In this document: in pieces, positions 1-10,091 of the stretch
How the letters are laid out: each line of letters opens with the position of its first letter
How positions within the stretch are numbered: the first letter of the stretch is position 1
NCBI GenBank assembly: GCA_905182265.1
Contig: CAJJAO010000019.1
Coordinates: 1 to 64,000, forward strand
Direction: 5' to 3'
DNA: 64,000 nt
Source: a gamma proteobacterium HTCC2207
GTDB lineage: Bacteria > Pseudomonadota > Gammaproteobacteria > Pseudomonadales > Porticoccaceae
The notes under the pieces: generated by a model
Seen by the model: the letters and a program-made list of their open reading frames with translations, nothing else
Databases searched by the model: none
Told to the model about the DNA's origin: nothing
Translations under genes and position numbers: made by a program

Positions 1-532
1 GGTTGTGGGCCTCAGCGAGGGAGGGATCAATCTGCAAGGCTCGGCTTACCGCCTGCAAAGCGCGCCCAAACTCACCCATGTCAACTAGTGCCTGAGACAG
101 ATTTGTCCAGCACTCTGGATAGTTGCCATCAACTTTAAGGGTGGTTTCATAGACTTTAACCGCTTCGGCCGCCCGTCCACTCTCTCTGAGCACATTGCCC
201 AAGCTATTAAAAATAGTCGGGGTCATAGCCCCTATTTCAATAGATTTTTTAAAGCAGCGTTCGGCTAAATTGAGGTTACCCATGCCCTGATAAGCTAGAC
301 CTAGATTGCCTTGAGCCTGGGCATCAGCGGGATTGATTTTTAGTGCCTGTGTTATCAGCTGCACCGCTTCTTCATGGCGCCCGGTGTTAACACAGATCAT
401 ACCCAGTAAATTGAGCCCGTGAATATTACGGCTATCGCCCAATATTACTTGACGAAATTTTTTCTCAGCGCCTTCCAAATTACCCTGTTGGTAGCACTCG
501 AGTCCAGCTTTAAGTAAATCAGTGATTGTCAT
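1..532 (-). CDS. TPR-repeat protein, N-terminal part (runs off window)
   Basis: The minus strand is open from an ATG at 530-532 to the window edge and encodes about 177 residues without a stop, so the C-terminus is missing. The visible part consists entirely of 34-residue tetratricopeptide repeats, for example ...LNLLGMICVNTGRHEEAV and ...NLGLAYQGMGNLNLAERCF, each with the usual G/A/Y/P spacing. There is no signal peptide. TPR arrays mediate protein contacts. In marine gammaproteobacteria such N-terminal arrays next to a TonB-dependent receptor are often fused to a sulfotransferase-like domain, but that domain lies outside this window and is not claimed. The gene lies downstream of the TonB receptor on the same strand, separated from it by a terminator. 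Confidence 0.85.
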   Translation of the reverse strand, partial: MTITDLLKAGLECYQQGNLEGAEKKFRQVILGDSRNIHGLNLLGMICVNTGRHEEAVQLITQALKINPADAQAQGNLGLAYQGMGNLNLAERCFKKSIEIGAMTPTIFNSLGNVLRESGRAAEAVKVYETTLKVDGNYPECWTNLSQALVDMGEFGRALQAVSRALQIDPSLAEAHN

Positions 533-560
533 ATGGACGTATTAAGCCTGTGGTAAATGT

Positions 561-590
561 AAAAAGCCCCGCACTTAAGTGCGAGGCTTT
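561..590 (-). terminator. Rho-independent terminator after the TonB receptor gene
   Basis: AAAGCCTCGCACTTAAGTGC on the minus strand pairs back on itself (arms AAGCCtcGCACTT / AAGTGCggGGCTT) and is followed by TTTTTAC. It lies 44 bases past the receptor stop and 29 bases before the start of the TPR gene, so the two genes are probably separate transcription units. Confidence 0.75.
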
Positions 591-633
591 AGTATACAGG
601 CCATCCTTGGCCCCTGTGACTGTAATGGCTCGG

Positions 634-3042
634 TTAGAATTTATAACCAGCTCTTACACCCCAAATACGCTGACGACCATAGTCAGCCATAATGCGGCCA
701 CCACTAAATGCGTTCTGAGAAACTTTATACAGCTCATCTGTCGCGTTGTTAACGAAGGCTTTAATTTCTAAGCCGTCTGTTGGCGTTACCCAGGTAACTC
801 GCAGATCGAGAGTGGTGTAACCAGATTGCTTAGCAAAACTATACTCATGATTCATCGTTTTGTAGTCAGCCTGATGATAGACAGTGGCACCCGGGATAAG
901 AGCACCATTACCGCCTAGATCAATCCGATAGGAAGCATCAAGGTTAACAATATAATCTGGCGAGAAAGAAGCCTCTTCACCGCTAAGATCGTAGGTCGGC
1001 GTTGCTGTTACCTCATCATTATCTGATCTGAGCCAATCACCTCTGTGACCACCAGGACGGTAGGGGTAGTAACCGCCATCGGCGCTGCTCGCATCTGTAA
1101 CAAACGGGGCTTCGGTAAATACCGCCTCGGTTACCTGGAATTCATCCAACTCTGTTTGGTCAAATATGACGCCCGCTATGATATTCAGCTCTTCTACTGG
1201 CTGCCACAATAGCTCTAGCTCAAGTCCTTTGGATGTTAGACCACCGCCGGTCTCTTGGCTTGAACAAATACTAGCGCCACAGGTCTCAAAAACCGTGTAA
1301 GACAGGTTAGTGTATTCACTGTGATAAAGGGCCGCATTAAATCTTAATGTGTTATCAGCCCATGAAGACTTTAAGCCTAATTCAAATGCATCTAGCTCAT
1401 TTGGATCAAGAATCTTGCCAGCATCTACCGTACGAGCAATATAGCCGGTAGAAAAGCTACCGTAGATATTAATATCGTCGTTGAATGCGTAGTTAACGGC
1501 TAATTTATAGTCCGTGTGGCCTGAATCTATAACTTCTTCGCTACTACGCAGCTCGGTATAGTAACTTGCATTCAGCACTTCCGCGCGAGCCGTGTAGCCT
1601 TCACCCCAAACCGACTTGTCACCATAGTAGTTACTACCGTAATTGCTAGCTTTAGTCGAATCTTCCTGGCGGCGAACACCAGCAGAAACGGTCACGGCAT
1701 CGGTAATGTCATATTCGGCATTGGCGTAGAGTGCTGAAGACTTAGACCCTCTGCGATCCCAAGTTGTCCAAGCAGGGTAGCCAGTGTTCGCATTCTGCTC
1801 AGCTTCAACATAGGCCCACACATATGCGCCGTTGTTATCATCCTCGTCCCACGAGTCAGACCAGTAGTAACCGAGCGTCCAGCGTAGTTCCGTATCCCCT
1901 TTCGAAGACAGATACATATCTATCTGATCGTTAGCAGAGAAGTCAACCGAGCCATCGGCTAAGCCGCCTGATCCAGCATCAACATCCCAGAGTACCAAAG
2001 ACTCCGACTCACTGTGGCGTGCTTTAACACTGAGGTCTGCAAAGTCCAATTCCCAATTGAACTCAAGGGTCAAGGATTCGGCTTCAGCCTGCCAAGTGTT
2101 CGCAAAGTTGCCAGTTGTATTGTAATAGCCCGTCGGATCGGTTGCCGGGTCAGCGTTGTGATACGTACGGCCACCAGTTTGCACATCACCGTCTATTGGC
2201 GCCTTACGAGGGACAATATTGTCACTGAATCCATTTGAACGACCCGTTATAGGGTTTATGGGGAGACCTACATAGTGGGAGCCAAAGCTGGCATTGCCCA
2301 TTGAGTCATTTTCCCACTTAGTGTATTCGACGTTTAAGTCCATAGTTTCAGTCGGGGCCCAAGATACTTGAGCTCGGATGTAACTGTTGTCTTCATCGCG
2401 AAGGCCACCTTTAGCAAAGGCCTTATTTTCAATCAACGGATCGCGCTCAGTGTTGCTACCGGTAAGGCGCACAGCGAGGGTGTCGCTGATCGGCAAGTTG
2501 ACGAAGCCTTCAACCTTACGCATATCATAGTCGCCCACGGTGACCGCTACACCGTAATCGGTGCCTTCTGTGCTTGGCTTTTTAGAAACTATATTTACTA
2601 AGCCGCCGAGTGTATTGGCGCCATAGAGCGTACCCTGTGGGCCACGTAACACTTCTGCTCGCTCAAGGTCGATCCAGCCAGCCCAACTTGTGCCTCCGGC
2701 CAAGCCATTGGTGTATAGAGGCACGGCCTCACCATTCAAACCTGCAACGCCACCGCCTCGCATTTTGAAGCTAGGAAAGGGGCCTTTCCACTGTACTTTT
2801 AAACCTGGTGCCAACTTGGGTAAATCGATGCTGGAATAAACACCCAGATCATTCAATATACCGCCATCGATCGCCGTGATTGCAATCGGAATCTCCTGAG
2901 CATTAACAGACTGCTTAGTCGCTGTGACTATCACTTCGTCCATCATTGAAGTCTGAGCCAGCGCTGATGAAGCGATAAACGGCGCTAGTACCAACGTCGA
3001 GATAACGGAACTTAGTTTGGTTTTTCGGAAGTTACTTGTCAT
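634..3042 (-). CDS. TonB-dependent outer-membrane receptor
   Basis: This 802-residue protein begins with a signal peptide (positively charged start, hydrophobic stretch, likely cleavage after SSALA at about residue 29). A TonB-box-like segment MDEVIVTATK follows, then a plug domain (about 45-170, with VLRGPQGTLYGANTLGGLVN). The rest is a long beta-barrel with many aromatic-rich strands ending in GVRAGYKF, the terminal Phe expected for BAM-dependent insertion. Such receptors import large or scarce ligands (siderophores, vitamins, oligosaccharides) using TonB-ExbBD energy. The sequence does not reveal the ligand. No transporter or hydrolase gene is adjacent, only a TPR gene downstream. The start is preceded on its strand by GGGGGATTTCC, a good ribosome-binding site. 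Confidence 0.93.
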   Translation of the reverse strand: MTSNFRKTKLSSVISTLVLAPFIASSALAQTSMMDEVIVTATKQSVNAQEIPIAITAIDGGILNDLGVYSSIDLPKLAPGLKVQWKGPFPSFKMRGGGVAGLNGEAVPLYTNGLAGGTSWAGWIDLERAEVLRGPQGTLYGANTLGGLVNIVSKKPSTEGTDYGVAVTVGDYDMRKVEGFVNLPISDTLAVRLTGSNTERDPLIENKAFAKGGLRDEDNSYIRAQVSWAPTETMDLNVEYTKWENDSMGNASFGSHYVGLPINPITGRSNGFSDNIVPRKAPIDGDVQTGGRTYHNADPATDPTGYYNTTGNFANTWQAEAESLTLEFNWELDFADLSVKARHSESESLVLWDVDAGSGGLADGSVDFSANDQIDMYLSSKGDTELRWTLGYYWSDSWDEDDNNGAYVWAYVEAEQNANTGYPAWTTWDRRGSKSSALYANAEYDITDAVTVSAGVRRQEDSTKASNYGSNYYGDKSVWGEGYTARAEVLNASYYTELRSSEEVIDSGHTDYKLAVNYAFNDDINIYGSFSTGYIARTVDAGKILDPNELDAFELGLKSSWADNTLRFNAALYHSEYTNLSYTVFETCGASICSSQETGGGLTSKGLELELLWQPVEELNIIAGVIFDQTELDEFQVTEAVFTEAPFVTDASSADGGYYPYRPGGHRGDWLRSDNDEVTATPTYDLSGEEASFSPDYIVNLDASYRIDLGGNGALIPGATVYHQADYKTMNHEYSFAKQSGYTTLDLRVTWVTPTDGLEIKAFVNNATDELYKVSQNAFSGGRIMADYGRQRIWGVRAGYKF

Positions 3043-3318
3043 GGAAATCCCCCAAGGATTATTGTCATATTGTCTTTAAATTGTTGCTCTATTAGTCAGA
3101 CATGAGCGACAACGTGTTACTGCTATTATTGCAATTTTGTATTAGTTTAGAATATTTTGACTTCGAATGCTAATTATTATGAGAAACTTCACTATGTGGC
3201 AAATAAAGCTTTATTTTTCAGAGACTTATAATTAATAAAAGCATACTTCGCATGCAAATTAACGGCAATCTTACTCTTAACTAGCTCCAGTGACACTATT
3301 GATTCGGCGCCTAATTAA
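3043..3318. other. AT-rich upstream region of the TonB receptor
   Basis: No open frame with coding character is visible here. The stretch is AT-rich, consistent with the promoter region of the receptor gene on the minus strand. No convincing Fur box or paired -35/-10 hexamers could be assigned. Confidence 0.4.
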
Positions 3319-3985
3319 TTACCAGTCGCTCCATGTGATCTTATCCATAGCCTGGTAGACATCACCGAATAATTGTTCGGCATATACAGTTCAAATCACT
3401 TTTCTCTCTATATTTTGTTTATTCGGCAAGAGTCAAGCGAAGTCATATTTTAGATATTCGCGTTAGGTAACGACCACGTAAAGTGTTTTAGTCCAACGTA
3501 CCTAGTTCATCAGGTGCGCTTAGGTAACGGAACATAGCCGCACGCTCTTACTCTGAAAAGCCAGCTTTATAGTAGCTTTCAGTTAGCTGTTTGAGATTGG
3601 TCCCGCAAACCTTGCTGAGTAAGGTGAGGTAACGACTGGAGAACACAAAAAAGCATTATCGTTCACGACTTCCCGCTGAGCTGTTTTCTGTGCCGTATAG
3701 CTTATTAATGCAGGCGTAATGACGAGCTTACGAGAGTTTAGATTGGCTTTGATAGCGAACGTCTCGTTCTCAGCATATTGAATAGCCCCACCTAAATGGA
3801 TCGTTTTGAGTGTCTTGCGAACATACTCTCGCTAATCGCTGATCACTTACGAAAGTGCCAATAGCCGCCACTTTACTGTATTCGGACTAATTCGGCTTTG
3901 CCGCCATAGATTGGGTGTTTATCCCTGAGGAAAGACTGGAGTGGCTTGCAACAGTTGGCAAAACATAAACCTATCTCAATTAATT
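3319..3985 (-). pseudogene. Decayed integrase/recombinase-like gene
   Basis: Between guaA and the TonB receptor the minus strand keeps protein-like sequence in pieces that jump frame and contain stops. From 3947 downward it reads KPLQSFLRDKHPIYGGKAEL, then SGGYWHFRK after an in-frame stop. A frame change gives REYVRKTLKTIHLGGAIQYA at 3831-3583. Another gives TNLKQLTESYYKAGFSE and ERAAMFRYLSAPDELGTLD (to 3488), and finally VYAEQLFGDVYQAMDKI ending at a stop at 3319-3321. The N-terminal part resembles, from memory, the start of site-specific tyrosine integrases, where a short all-beta region precedes YVRKSLKT-like sequence. That family assignment is uncertain. At least two frameshifts and several stops make it non-functional. 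Confidence 0.5.
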
Positions 3986-4001
3986 GGTTACACCTACCCG
4001 A

Positions 4002-5579
4002 CTATTCCCACTCAATAGTGGCCGGCGGCTTGCTTGAAACATCGTAAGCAACTCTAGAGACATCGGAGATTTCGTTGATAATCCGGTTGGAAACTTTTTC
4101 TAGTAGCTCATAAGGAAGATGCGCCCAACGTGCTGTCATAAAGTCGATTGTCTCAACGGCGCGCAGTGCAATGACCCACTCATAGCGGCGTGCATCGCCC
4201 ACTACACCGACAGATTTAACCGGCAGGAATACGGCAAAGGCCTGACTGGTTTTTTGGTACCAACCAAAGTTATGTAGTTCTTCGATAAAGATCGCATCGG
4301 CTTCACGGAGAATGGCGCAGTACTCGCGCTTTACTTCACCCAGGATACGCACACCGAGACCGGGGCCAGGGAATGGGTGGCGATAAACCATGTCGTAGGG
4401 TAGGCCCAGTTCGACACCGATCTTGCGTACTTCATCTTTAAACAGTTCGCGCAGTGGCTCAACCAATTTCAGGAGCATATGGTCTGGCAGGCCGCCGACA
4501 TTGTGATGTGATTTAATCACATGGGCTTTGCCGGTCTTTGATGCGGCAGACTCAATCACATCTGGGTAGATCGTGCCCTGAGCGAGGAACTTAACATTAT
4601 CTATTTTGTGGGACTCTTCATCGAAGATTTCGATAAAGGTATTGCCTATGACTTTGCGTTTCGCTTCAGGGTCACTGACGCCCTTTAGGCCATTTAGAAA
4701 CTTGTCTTGAGCATTGGCGCGAATCACTTTAACGCCCATATTTTTTGCGAACATCTCCATAACCATGTCGCCTTCATTTTTGCGCAGTAGGCCATTATCG
4801 ACAAAGACGCAGGTAAGCTGATCGCCAATGGCTTTATGCAGCAGTGCGGCAACAACGGAGGAGTCTACGCCACCGGAGAGGCCCAACAGCACATGGTCAT
4901 TGCCAACCTGCTCTTTTACTCGGGCGATTTGATCTTCAATAATGGCGGCGGCAGTCCAGAGCCCTTCACAGCCACAAATTTGCAGTGCGAAATGTTCGAA
5001 CATACGCTCGCCCTGAAGGGTGTGAGTCACTTCAGGATGGAACTGAATACCGTAAAACTTCTTGTCTTCGTTGACCATGCCCGCAATCGGGCAAGATGGT
5101 GTTGAGGCCATTAGGCTGAAGCCTTTGGGCATGGCGACAACTTTATCGCCGTGGCTCATCCATACATCAAGCAAGGACTCACCGTCGCTGCTTATATGAT
5201 CTTTAATATCTTGTAACAGGCCTGATTCGCCTTCGACTTTAACCTGTGCATAGCCAAATTCACGGACATCAGAGGTATCTACCTTACCGCCCAATTGCTC
5301 TGCCATGGTTTGCATGCCGTAGCAGATACCCAGCACTGGAAGGCCCATTGTGAATACGCAGTCTGGCGCTCGCGGCGCAGAGGCTCCTCCAGTCACTGAC
5401 TCTGGACCACCGGAAAGAATAATGCCTTTGGGGTTAAATTCGCGTATTTCTTCTTCAGTAATATCCCAGGCACGTATCTCAGAGAACACACCAATTTCGC
5501 GCACACGGCGAGCGATCAGCTGGGTGTACTGGGACCCGAAATCTAGGATAAGAATTTTTTGCGAATGTAGATCTGACAT
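4002..5579 (-). CDS. guaA: GMP synthase (glutamine-hydrolysing)
   Basis: GuaA converts XMP to GMP using glutamine and ATP in the cytosol, the last step of guanine nucleotide synthesis. At 525 residues it has the usual length. The N-terminal class I glutamine amidotransferase domain shows the nucleophile in GICYG (Cys86) and the His181/Glu183 pair in QFHPEVTH. The ATP-pyrophosphatase domain shows the P-loop SGGVDS at 235-240. The C-terminal dimerisation domain ends [11 protein letters not shown], the conserved substrate-binding tail. It lies 104 bases downstream of guaB on the same strand, the standard guaBA arrangement, but with a terminator-like hairpin in the gap. Confidence 0.98.
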   Translation of the reverse strand: MSDLHSQKILILDFGSQYTQLIARRVREIGVFSEIRAWDITEEEIREFNPKGIILSGGPESVTGGASAPRAPDCVFTMGLPVLGICYGMQTMAEQLGGKVDTSDVREFGYAQVKVEGESGLLQDIKDHISSDGESLLDVWMSHGDKVVAMPKGFSLMASTPSCPIAGMVNEDKKFYGIQFHPEVTHTLQGERMFEHFALQICGCEGLWTAAAIIEDQIARVKEQVGNDHVLLGLSGGVDSSVVAALLHKAIGDQLTCVFVDNGLLRKNEGDMVMEMFAKNMGVKVIRANAQDKFLNGLKGVSDPEAKRKVIGNTFIEIFDEESHKIDNVKFLAQGTIYPDVIESAASKTGKAHVIKSHHNVGGLPDHMLLKLVEPLRELFKDEVRKIGVELGLPYDMVYRHPFPGPGLGVRILGEVKREYCAILREADAIFIEELHNFGWYQKTSQAFAVFLPVKSVGVVGDARRYEWVIALRAVETIDFMTARWAHLPYELLEKVSNRIINEISDVSRVAYDVSSKPPATIEWE

Positions 5580-5620
5580 TAATTAACCTTCATAGTGAGA
5601 CTTTGACAGCTTTTAGTAAA

Positions 5621-5655
5621 AAGAAAGGCTGCGGTATTACAACGCAGCCTTCTTT
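5621..5655 (-). terminator. Intrinsic terminator/attenuator between guaB and guaA
   Basis: The arms AAAGAAGGCTGCG and CGCAGCCTTTCTT on the minus strand form a 12-13 bp stem with a 9-base loop, followed by TTTTTACT. It lies 29 bases after the guaB stop. It would reduce guaA expression relative to guaB unless read through. Confidence 0.75.
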
Positions 5656-5683
5656 AAAATCGAACATTTAAATCAACAACCCG

Positions 5684-7159
5684 CTATCGGCCACCGGCCG
5701 GATAGTTGGGTGCTTCTTTAGTAATCTGAACGTCGTGCACATGGCTCTCGCTGGTACCCGCAGAGGTCACTCGCACAAATTCTGGCTCGGTACGCATCTG
5801 GCTCATGGTGCTGCAACCTGTGTAGCCCATAGCTGACCGCAAACCACCCATCATCTGATGGATAATCGCAGATACCGGGCCCTTATAAGGTACACGGCCT
5901 TCAATACCTTCTGGAACTAGCTTTTCAGCGCCGTCATTTACATCTTGGAAGTATCTGTCGCTAGAGCCCTGATTGCGTGCCATGGCACCCAATGAGCCCA
6001 TACCGCGGTAGGACTTGTAAGAGCGGCCCTGATAAATTTCGATCTCGCCTGGTGCTTCTTCGGTACCGGCTAACATTGAGCCCATCATTACCGAACTCGC
6101 TCCGGCAACCACGGCCTTGGACATGTCACCTGAGTAGCGAATGCCACCATCGGCAATCACTGGAACACCGGTGCCTTCAAGTGCCGATACTGCTTCGGCA
6201 ATCGCGGTAATCTGCGGTACACCAATACCAGTAACGATTCTTGTGGTGCAGATCGAACCTGGGCCAATACCAACCTTTACACCGTCAGCGCCGGCATCAG
6301 CCAGTGCCTTAGCGCCAGCACCCGTAGCCACGTTGCCACCAATGACCTGTACTTCTGGGTAATGTTCTTTGATCCACTTAACGCGGTCTAGTACATTTTT
6401 GGAATGTCCGTGGGCTGTATCGACAACCAACACATCAACACCAGCAGCAACTAAGGCTGCAACTCGTTCGTCTGTGCCTTCGCCTACGCCAACAGAGGCG
6501 CCAACACGCAGCCTGCCCTGATCATCTTTACAAGCGTTAGGGTGCTGCTCGGCTTTATCAATATCGGTAACTGTAATTAGACCTTTAAGTTCAAAGTCAT
6601 CATTCACAACCAATACTTTTTCAATTCTGTGTTTGTGCAGCAGAACACGGACAGCATCTGGCTCGGCACCTTCTTTTACGGTGACCAAGTCTTTCTTAGG
6701 CGTCATTACTGACGTCACTAGCGCGTCCATATCGGTGGCAAAGCGCACATCGCGACGTGTCACGATACCCACTAGGTTGCCATCTTCTAACACAGGTAAC
6801 CCTGAGATATTGTTTGCGACAGTAAGGTCGTAAAGCTCTTTGAGGGTCGCTTTAGATTCGATAGTAAACGGGTTTTTAACCACACCGCTTTCATATTTCT
6901 TTACCGACCAGACCTCTTTGGCCTGCTGTTCGATGGTCATGCTCTTGTGGATGATGCCCACACCACCCTCAGCAGCAATGGCAATCGCCAAACGAGCTTC
7001 AGTGACCGTATCCATGGCCGCAGACACCAACGGAATATTCATGGTAATGCCACGGGTTAACTGGGAATGAGTCGATACATCTTTTGCCGTGACGTCTGAA
7101 TACCCGGGTACGAGTAGTACATCGTCAAAGGTTAGAGCTTCATGGGAAATGCGTAACAT
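5684..7159 (-). CDS. guaB: Inosine-5'-monophosphate dehydrogenase
   Basis: GuaB oxidises IMP to XMP with NAD+, the committed step to guanine nucleotides. The 491-residue protein has the TIM-barrel catalytic domain interrupted by two CBS domains at about 95-205. The active-site loop GPGSICTTR carries the catalytic Cys304. The flap motif MGSLGAM and the C-terminal [11 protein letters not shown] segment are present. It starts at an ATG just upstream of [10 protein letters not shown], matching family starts. It is the first gene of guaBA and is divergent from xseA, as in many gammaproteobacteria. Confidence 0.98.
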   Translation of the reverse strand: MLRISHEALTFDDVLLVPGYSDVTAKDVSTHSQLTRGITMNIPLVSAAMDTVTEARLAIAIAAEGGVGIIHKSMTIEQQAKEVWSVKKYESGVVKNPFTIESKATLKELYDLTVANNISGLPVLEDGNLVGIVTRRDVRFATDMDALVTSVMTPKKDLVTVKEGAEPDAVRVLLHKHRIEKVLVVNDDFELKGLITVTDIDKAEQHPNACKDDQGRLRVGASVGVGEGTDERVAALVAAGVDVLVVDTAHGHSKNVLDRVKWIKEHYPEVQVIGGNVATGAGAKALADAGADGVKVGIGPGSICTTRIVTGIGVPQITAIAEAVSALEGTGVPVIADGGIRYSGDMSKAVVAGASSVMMGSMLAGTEEAPGEIEIYQGRSYKSYRGMGSLGAMARNQGSSDRYFQDVNDGAEKLVPEGIEGRVPYKGPVSAIIHQMMGGLRSAMGYTGCSTMSQMRTEPEFVRVTSAGTSESHVHDVQITKEAPNYPAGGR

Positions 7160-7201
7160 AGGGACGCTTACCTCAGCGAGGTTTTAAAAAGTAAGCGCTG
7201 C

Positions 7202-7231
7202 ATTATAATTCAGTGGCTATGGCTAGGTAAA
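7202..7231 (-). promoter_or_regulatory. Probable sigma-70 promoter of guaBA
   Basis: On the minus strand TTTACC (7226-7231) and a perfect TATAAT (7202-7207) are separated by 18 bases, about 43 bases upstream of the guaB start. The -10 match is perfect; the -35 matches four of six bases. Confidence 0.55.
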
Positions 7232-7300
7232 CAACTATTTGGGCCTAAAAAGTTACATAAAACAGTGACTTACTCTGCCCTGCTTCCCTACAATGGGGCT

Positions 7301-8650
7301 ATGATAACGAACCCGACAGAGCGCCAGATCCTCAGCGTTAGCCAGCTTAATCGCAGTGTGCGCCACCTGCTAGAAACCCAGCTTCCCATGCTGTGGGTGG
7401 AGGGGGAAATTTCTAACTTCGCTCGCCCTGCATCTGGCCACTGGTACCTTACCCTTAAAGATGACCAGGCTCAGGTGCGCTGCGCTATGTTTCGCAATAC
7501 TAACCAGCGTGTGGGCTTTCAGCCTGCCAATGGCACTCAGGTGCTGGTGCGTTGCCGCGCCGGCCTCTATGAGGGCCGCGGCGAGTATCAGCTGGTTATC
7601 GAACATATGGAAGAGGCTGGCTTTGGCGCTCTGCAACGCCAGTTTGAGATGCTTAAGCAGCAGCTGTCTACTGAGGGCCTGTTTGATACTCAGCATAAAC
7701 AGCCAATGCCCGAGTCGGTGCGTCATATTGGCGTAATTACCTCGGCCACGGGTGCTGCGGTTAAAGATATTCTGTCGGTGCTTAATCGGCGTTTTCCATC
7801 TATTAGAGTCAGTATTTTCCCTACGGCAGTTCAGGGCGCGCAGGCTGCAGGGCAGATCATAGAAGCTATTAATAATGCTAACCGGCAGGGCCAGTGCGAC
7901 GCTTTGATTGTTGGCCGTGGCGGTGGTTCTCTGGAAGATCTGTGGCCTTTTAATGAGGAGACGGTGGCTCGGGCAATATTTGCCAGTGAGATTCCTATCG
8001 TCAGCGCTGTGGGCCATGAGGTGGACTTTACGATTGCTGATTTTGTCGCGGACTTAAGGGCACCAACTCCGTCTGCTGCCGCTGAGCTACTAAGCCCTGA
8101 TGGCGAAGATATGCTCAATCAGTTTGAGGGCTTTGAGATTCTGCTTGGGGAGGCGATGACCCGCAAGATTAGGCAGTTGGAGCAGCGCACTGACTACCTG
8201 CAGAAGCGCCTGCAACACCCTGGTCGCAAGCTTCAGGAACAGGCGCAGCATTTGGACCATCTGGATATCAGGTTGCGGCGCGCTATGGCGGGGACAATGC
8301 AACAGCAGGCGGTTCGGATGAAGACTCTGGGGGATAAGCTAGTACGACAAAATCCTAGGGACGCCATTGTTCAGCGACAGCAGCTTGTGGCTAATGCGGT
8401 GAAGCATATGATGCGGGCTGTGAGCCAGCAGCTTGAATCTAAGCAAAATAAAACGGCACAGGCTATGCACTTGCTCGACACTGTTAGTCCGCTGAAAACG
8501 TTGGGGCGAGGGTATTCTATTATTCGTGATAATAATGATGCGGTTATTAGGAGTGTTGCTGCGGTTAAGGCTGGCGATGAACTGCGGGGGCAGTTGGTCG
8601 ATGGTGAGGTGGTTTTTGCTGTGACTGGGACGAACAATAAAATTATCTAG
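7301..8650 (+). CDS. xseA: Exodeoxyribonuclease VII large subunit
   Basis: XseA is the catalytic subunit of ExoVII, which degrades single-stranded DNA from both ends together with XseB (not in this window). The N-terminal OB-fold (about 1-100, LSVSQLNRSVRHLLE, WVEGEISNF, GHWYLTLKD) binds ssDNA. The central catalytic region carries GVITSATGAAVKDIL and DALIVGRGGGSLEDLWPFN, followed by SAVGHEVDFTIAD. A long coiled coil and the C-terminal LGRGYSI motif follow. The open frame extends upstream to a GTG at 7265, but the ATG at 7301 has GGGG just ahead of it and gives 449 residues, close to the 456 of E. coli XseA, so it is preferred. Confidence 0.96.
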   Translation: MITNPTERQILSVSQLNRSVRHLLETQLPMLWVEGEISNFARPASGHWYLTLKDDQAQVRCAMFRNTNQRVGFQPANGTQVLVRCRAGLYEGRGEYQLVIEHMEEAGFGALQRQFEMLKQQLSTEGLFDTQHKQPMPESVRHIGVITSATGAAVKDILSVLNRRFPSIRVSIFPTAVQGAQAAGQIIEAINNANRQGQCDALIVGRGGGSLEDLWPFNEETVARAIFASEIPIVSAVGHEVDFTIADFVADLRAPTPSAAAELLSPDGEDMLNQFEGFEILLGEAMTRKIRQLEQRTDYLQKRLQHPGRKLQEQAQHLDHLDIRLRRAMAGTMQQQAVRMKTLGDKLVRQNPRDAIVQRQQLVANAVKHMMRAVSQQLESKQNKTAQAMHLLDTVSPLKTLGRGYSIIRDNNDAVIRSVAAVKAGDELRGQLVDGEVVFAVTGTNNKII

Positions 8651-8671
8651 ATTATCTGTGTTTTGGAAATT

Positions 8672-8768
8672 GGGGTGCTGTTCCGGTTTACCTATCCCTT
8701 TTCCTTTTCAAAACACGCCGTGTTTTGAACGGGAAGAACAAAAGCTAAGCCAGATCAGCGCTCCCAAC
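8672..8768 (-). repeat. Third, short copy of the dispersed foldback repeat (module A only)
   Basis: Read on the minus strand this stretch starts GGAGCGCTGATCTGGCTTA and contains the inverted repeat TTCAAAACACG/CGTGTTTTGAA (8707-8729) followed by GGAAAAGGGATAGG. The same order of blocks (GGAGCGCTGA, GGCTTA, TTTCAAAAC...GTTTTGAAA, GGATAAGGGTAGG) opens the long repeats at 37494 and 50866. It fills the gap between the convergent xseA and mdeA genes. No poly-T follows the stem on either strand, so it is not a standard terminator. Confidence 0.7.
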
Positions 8769-8818
8769 CTAACTTCGTCAAAACAGGACTCACTACCTTA
8801 AACTGATCCCGTACAAAG

Positions 8819-10030
8819 CTACCCCACCAACGCCTGCTCTAAATCCGCAATAATATCCTCAACCGCTTCAAGCCCCGCAGAAATACGAACCAAGCCCTCA
8901 GAAATACCATGCTCACCGCGCTCTTCCGACGTATAAACCCCATGGGTCATACTGGCCGGATGCTCAATCAGCGTCTCCGCATCTCCCAAACTCACAGCCA
9001 ATTTCGCCAGTTTGAGTTTATTAAGCATGCGAACACCCGCCTCGTATCCACCCTTAAGTTCAAGGGCCATCATGCCGCCAAAAGCATCCATCTGTTTAGC
9101 GGCCACTGCATGCCAGGGGTCATTCTTTAAACCGGGGAAAAAGACCTTATCAACCGCCGGGTGAGCGTCCAGCATCTCAGCGATGGCTTGCGCATTTTGG
9201 CAGTGGCGCTCCATGCGTAATTGCAGCGTTTTAATGCCACGCAAAATTAAAAATACCGTCATGGGGGAAATTACTGCACCGGTCATATCTTTCAAGCCGA
9301 ATAGACGAATTTGTTGAATAGTCTCTGCGTCACCCACCACCGCGCCAGCAATCAAATCACCATGGCCGCCCAGATATTTGGTCGCCGAATGTACAACAAG
9401 ATCAGCGCCCATAGTCAGGGGTCGCTGTAAAGCTGGTGTGCAGTAAGTATTGTCTACCATAACCTTAATGTCTGGGTTATAGGCTTTGACCAAAGAGCTG
9501 ACCACCGGGATATCAATGACACGCATATTGGGGTTAACCGGGGTCTCAAAATAGACGACCTTGGTCTTATCTGTGAGATTACGTGCAACCTCTGTAGGAT
9601 CAGTAAAATCTGCATAACAGATATCGACACCGAATTTTTTTAGACCATGCTCCATAAAAGAAAAAGTGCAGCCATAAAGGGTTTTGTCGACCAGCACCTG
9701 ATCACCAGGAGCTACTAAGGTCCAAAGGGTGGCCGTGATGGCACCCATGCCAGAGGCTGTTGCCAGTGCCGCTTCGCCCTCTTCTAGATTAGCCAAACGG
9801 GTTTCTAGAATTTCCTGGGTAGGGTTCGAGATACGGCTATAGAAATGACCTTTTTCTTCGCCAGCAAAGCGCGCGGCGCCCTGAGCTACATTGTCGAAGG
9901 CATAGGTTGAGGTCATATAAATCGGAGGGTTAAGGGAGCCCTCATTATTAGCTGAGTCATAGCCAGCATGGACAGCGCGAGTGGCAAACGATAGCTTTTT
10001 TTTGTTATCTGAAGACATGGGATTACTCAC
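8819..10030 (-). CDS. mdeA: L-methionine gamma-lyase
   Basis: This PLP enzyme splits methionine into methanethiol, 2-oxobutyrate and ammonia. The 403-residue sequence is a Cys/Met-metabolism PLP protein with the PLP lysine at Lys218 ([11 protein letters not shown]). It keeps the cysteine of LYGCTF (Cys121), which distinguishes methionine gamma-lyases from cystathionine synthases and lyases. Similarity to the Pseudomonas enzyme runs over the whole length ([30 protein letters not shown]). It is transcribed divergently from an Lrp-type regulator, the same arrangement as mdeA/mdeR in Pseudomonas putida. Other gamma-family activities cannot be fully excluded. Confidence 0.88.
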   Translation of the reverse strand: MSNPMSSDNKKKLSFATRAVHAGYDSANNEGSLNPPIYMTSTYAFDNVAQGAARFAGEEKGHFYSRISNPTQEILETRLANLEEGEAALATASGMGAITATLWTLVAPGDQVLVDKTLYGCTFSFMEHGLKKFGVDICYADFTDPTEVARNLTDKTKVVYFETPVNPNMRVIDIPVVSSLVKAYNPDIKVMVDNTYCTPALQRPLTMGADLVVHSATKYLGGHGDLIAGAVVGDAETIQQIRLFGLKDMTGAVISPMTVFLILRGIKTLQLRMERHCQNAQAIAEMLDAHPAVDKVFFPGLKNDPWHAVAAKQMDAFGGMMALELKGGYEAGVRMLNKLKLAKLAVSLGDAETLIEHPASMTHGVYTSEERGEHGISEGLVRISAGLEAVEDIIADLEQALVG

Positions 10031-10091
10031 TAAAAGGTCTATTATTAGCCCAGAATAACCCTATTATTTAAGCTAAATCTCCCTTTTAAAT

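Noticed and set aside
7265..7300. Upstream GTG start for xseA at 7265
   Set aside because: The ATG at 7301 has a GGGG ribosome-binding site and gives the family length and N-terminus; the extra 12 residues are not conserved in type.
7370..8017. A 215-codon open frame on the minus strand inside xseA
   Set aside because: It is fully overlapped by a well-supported gene and has no recognisable domain or ribosome-binding site.
8707..8729. Terminator for xseA or mdeA
   Set aside because: The 11-bp palindrome has no T-run on either strand, and its flanks match the dispersed repeat instead.
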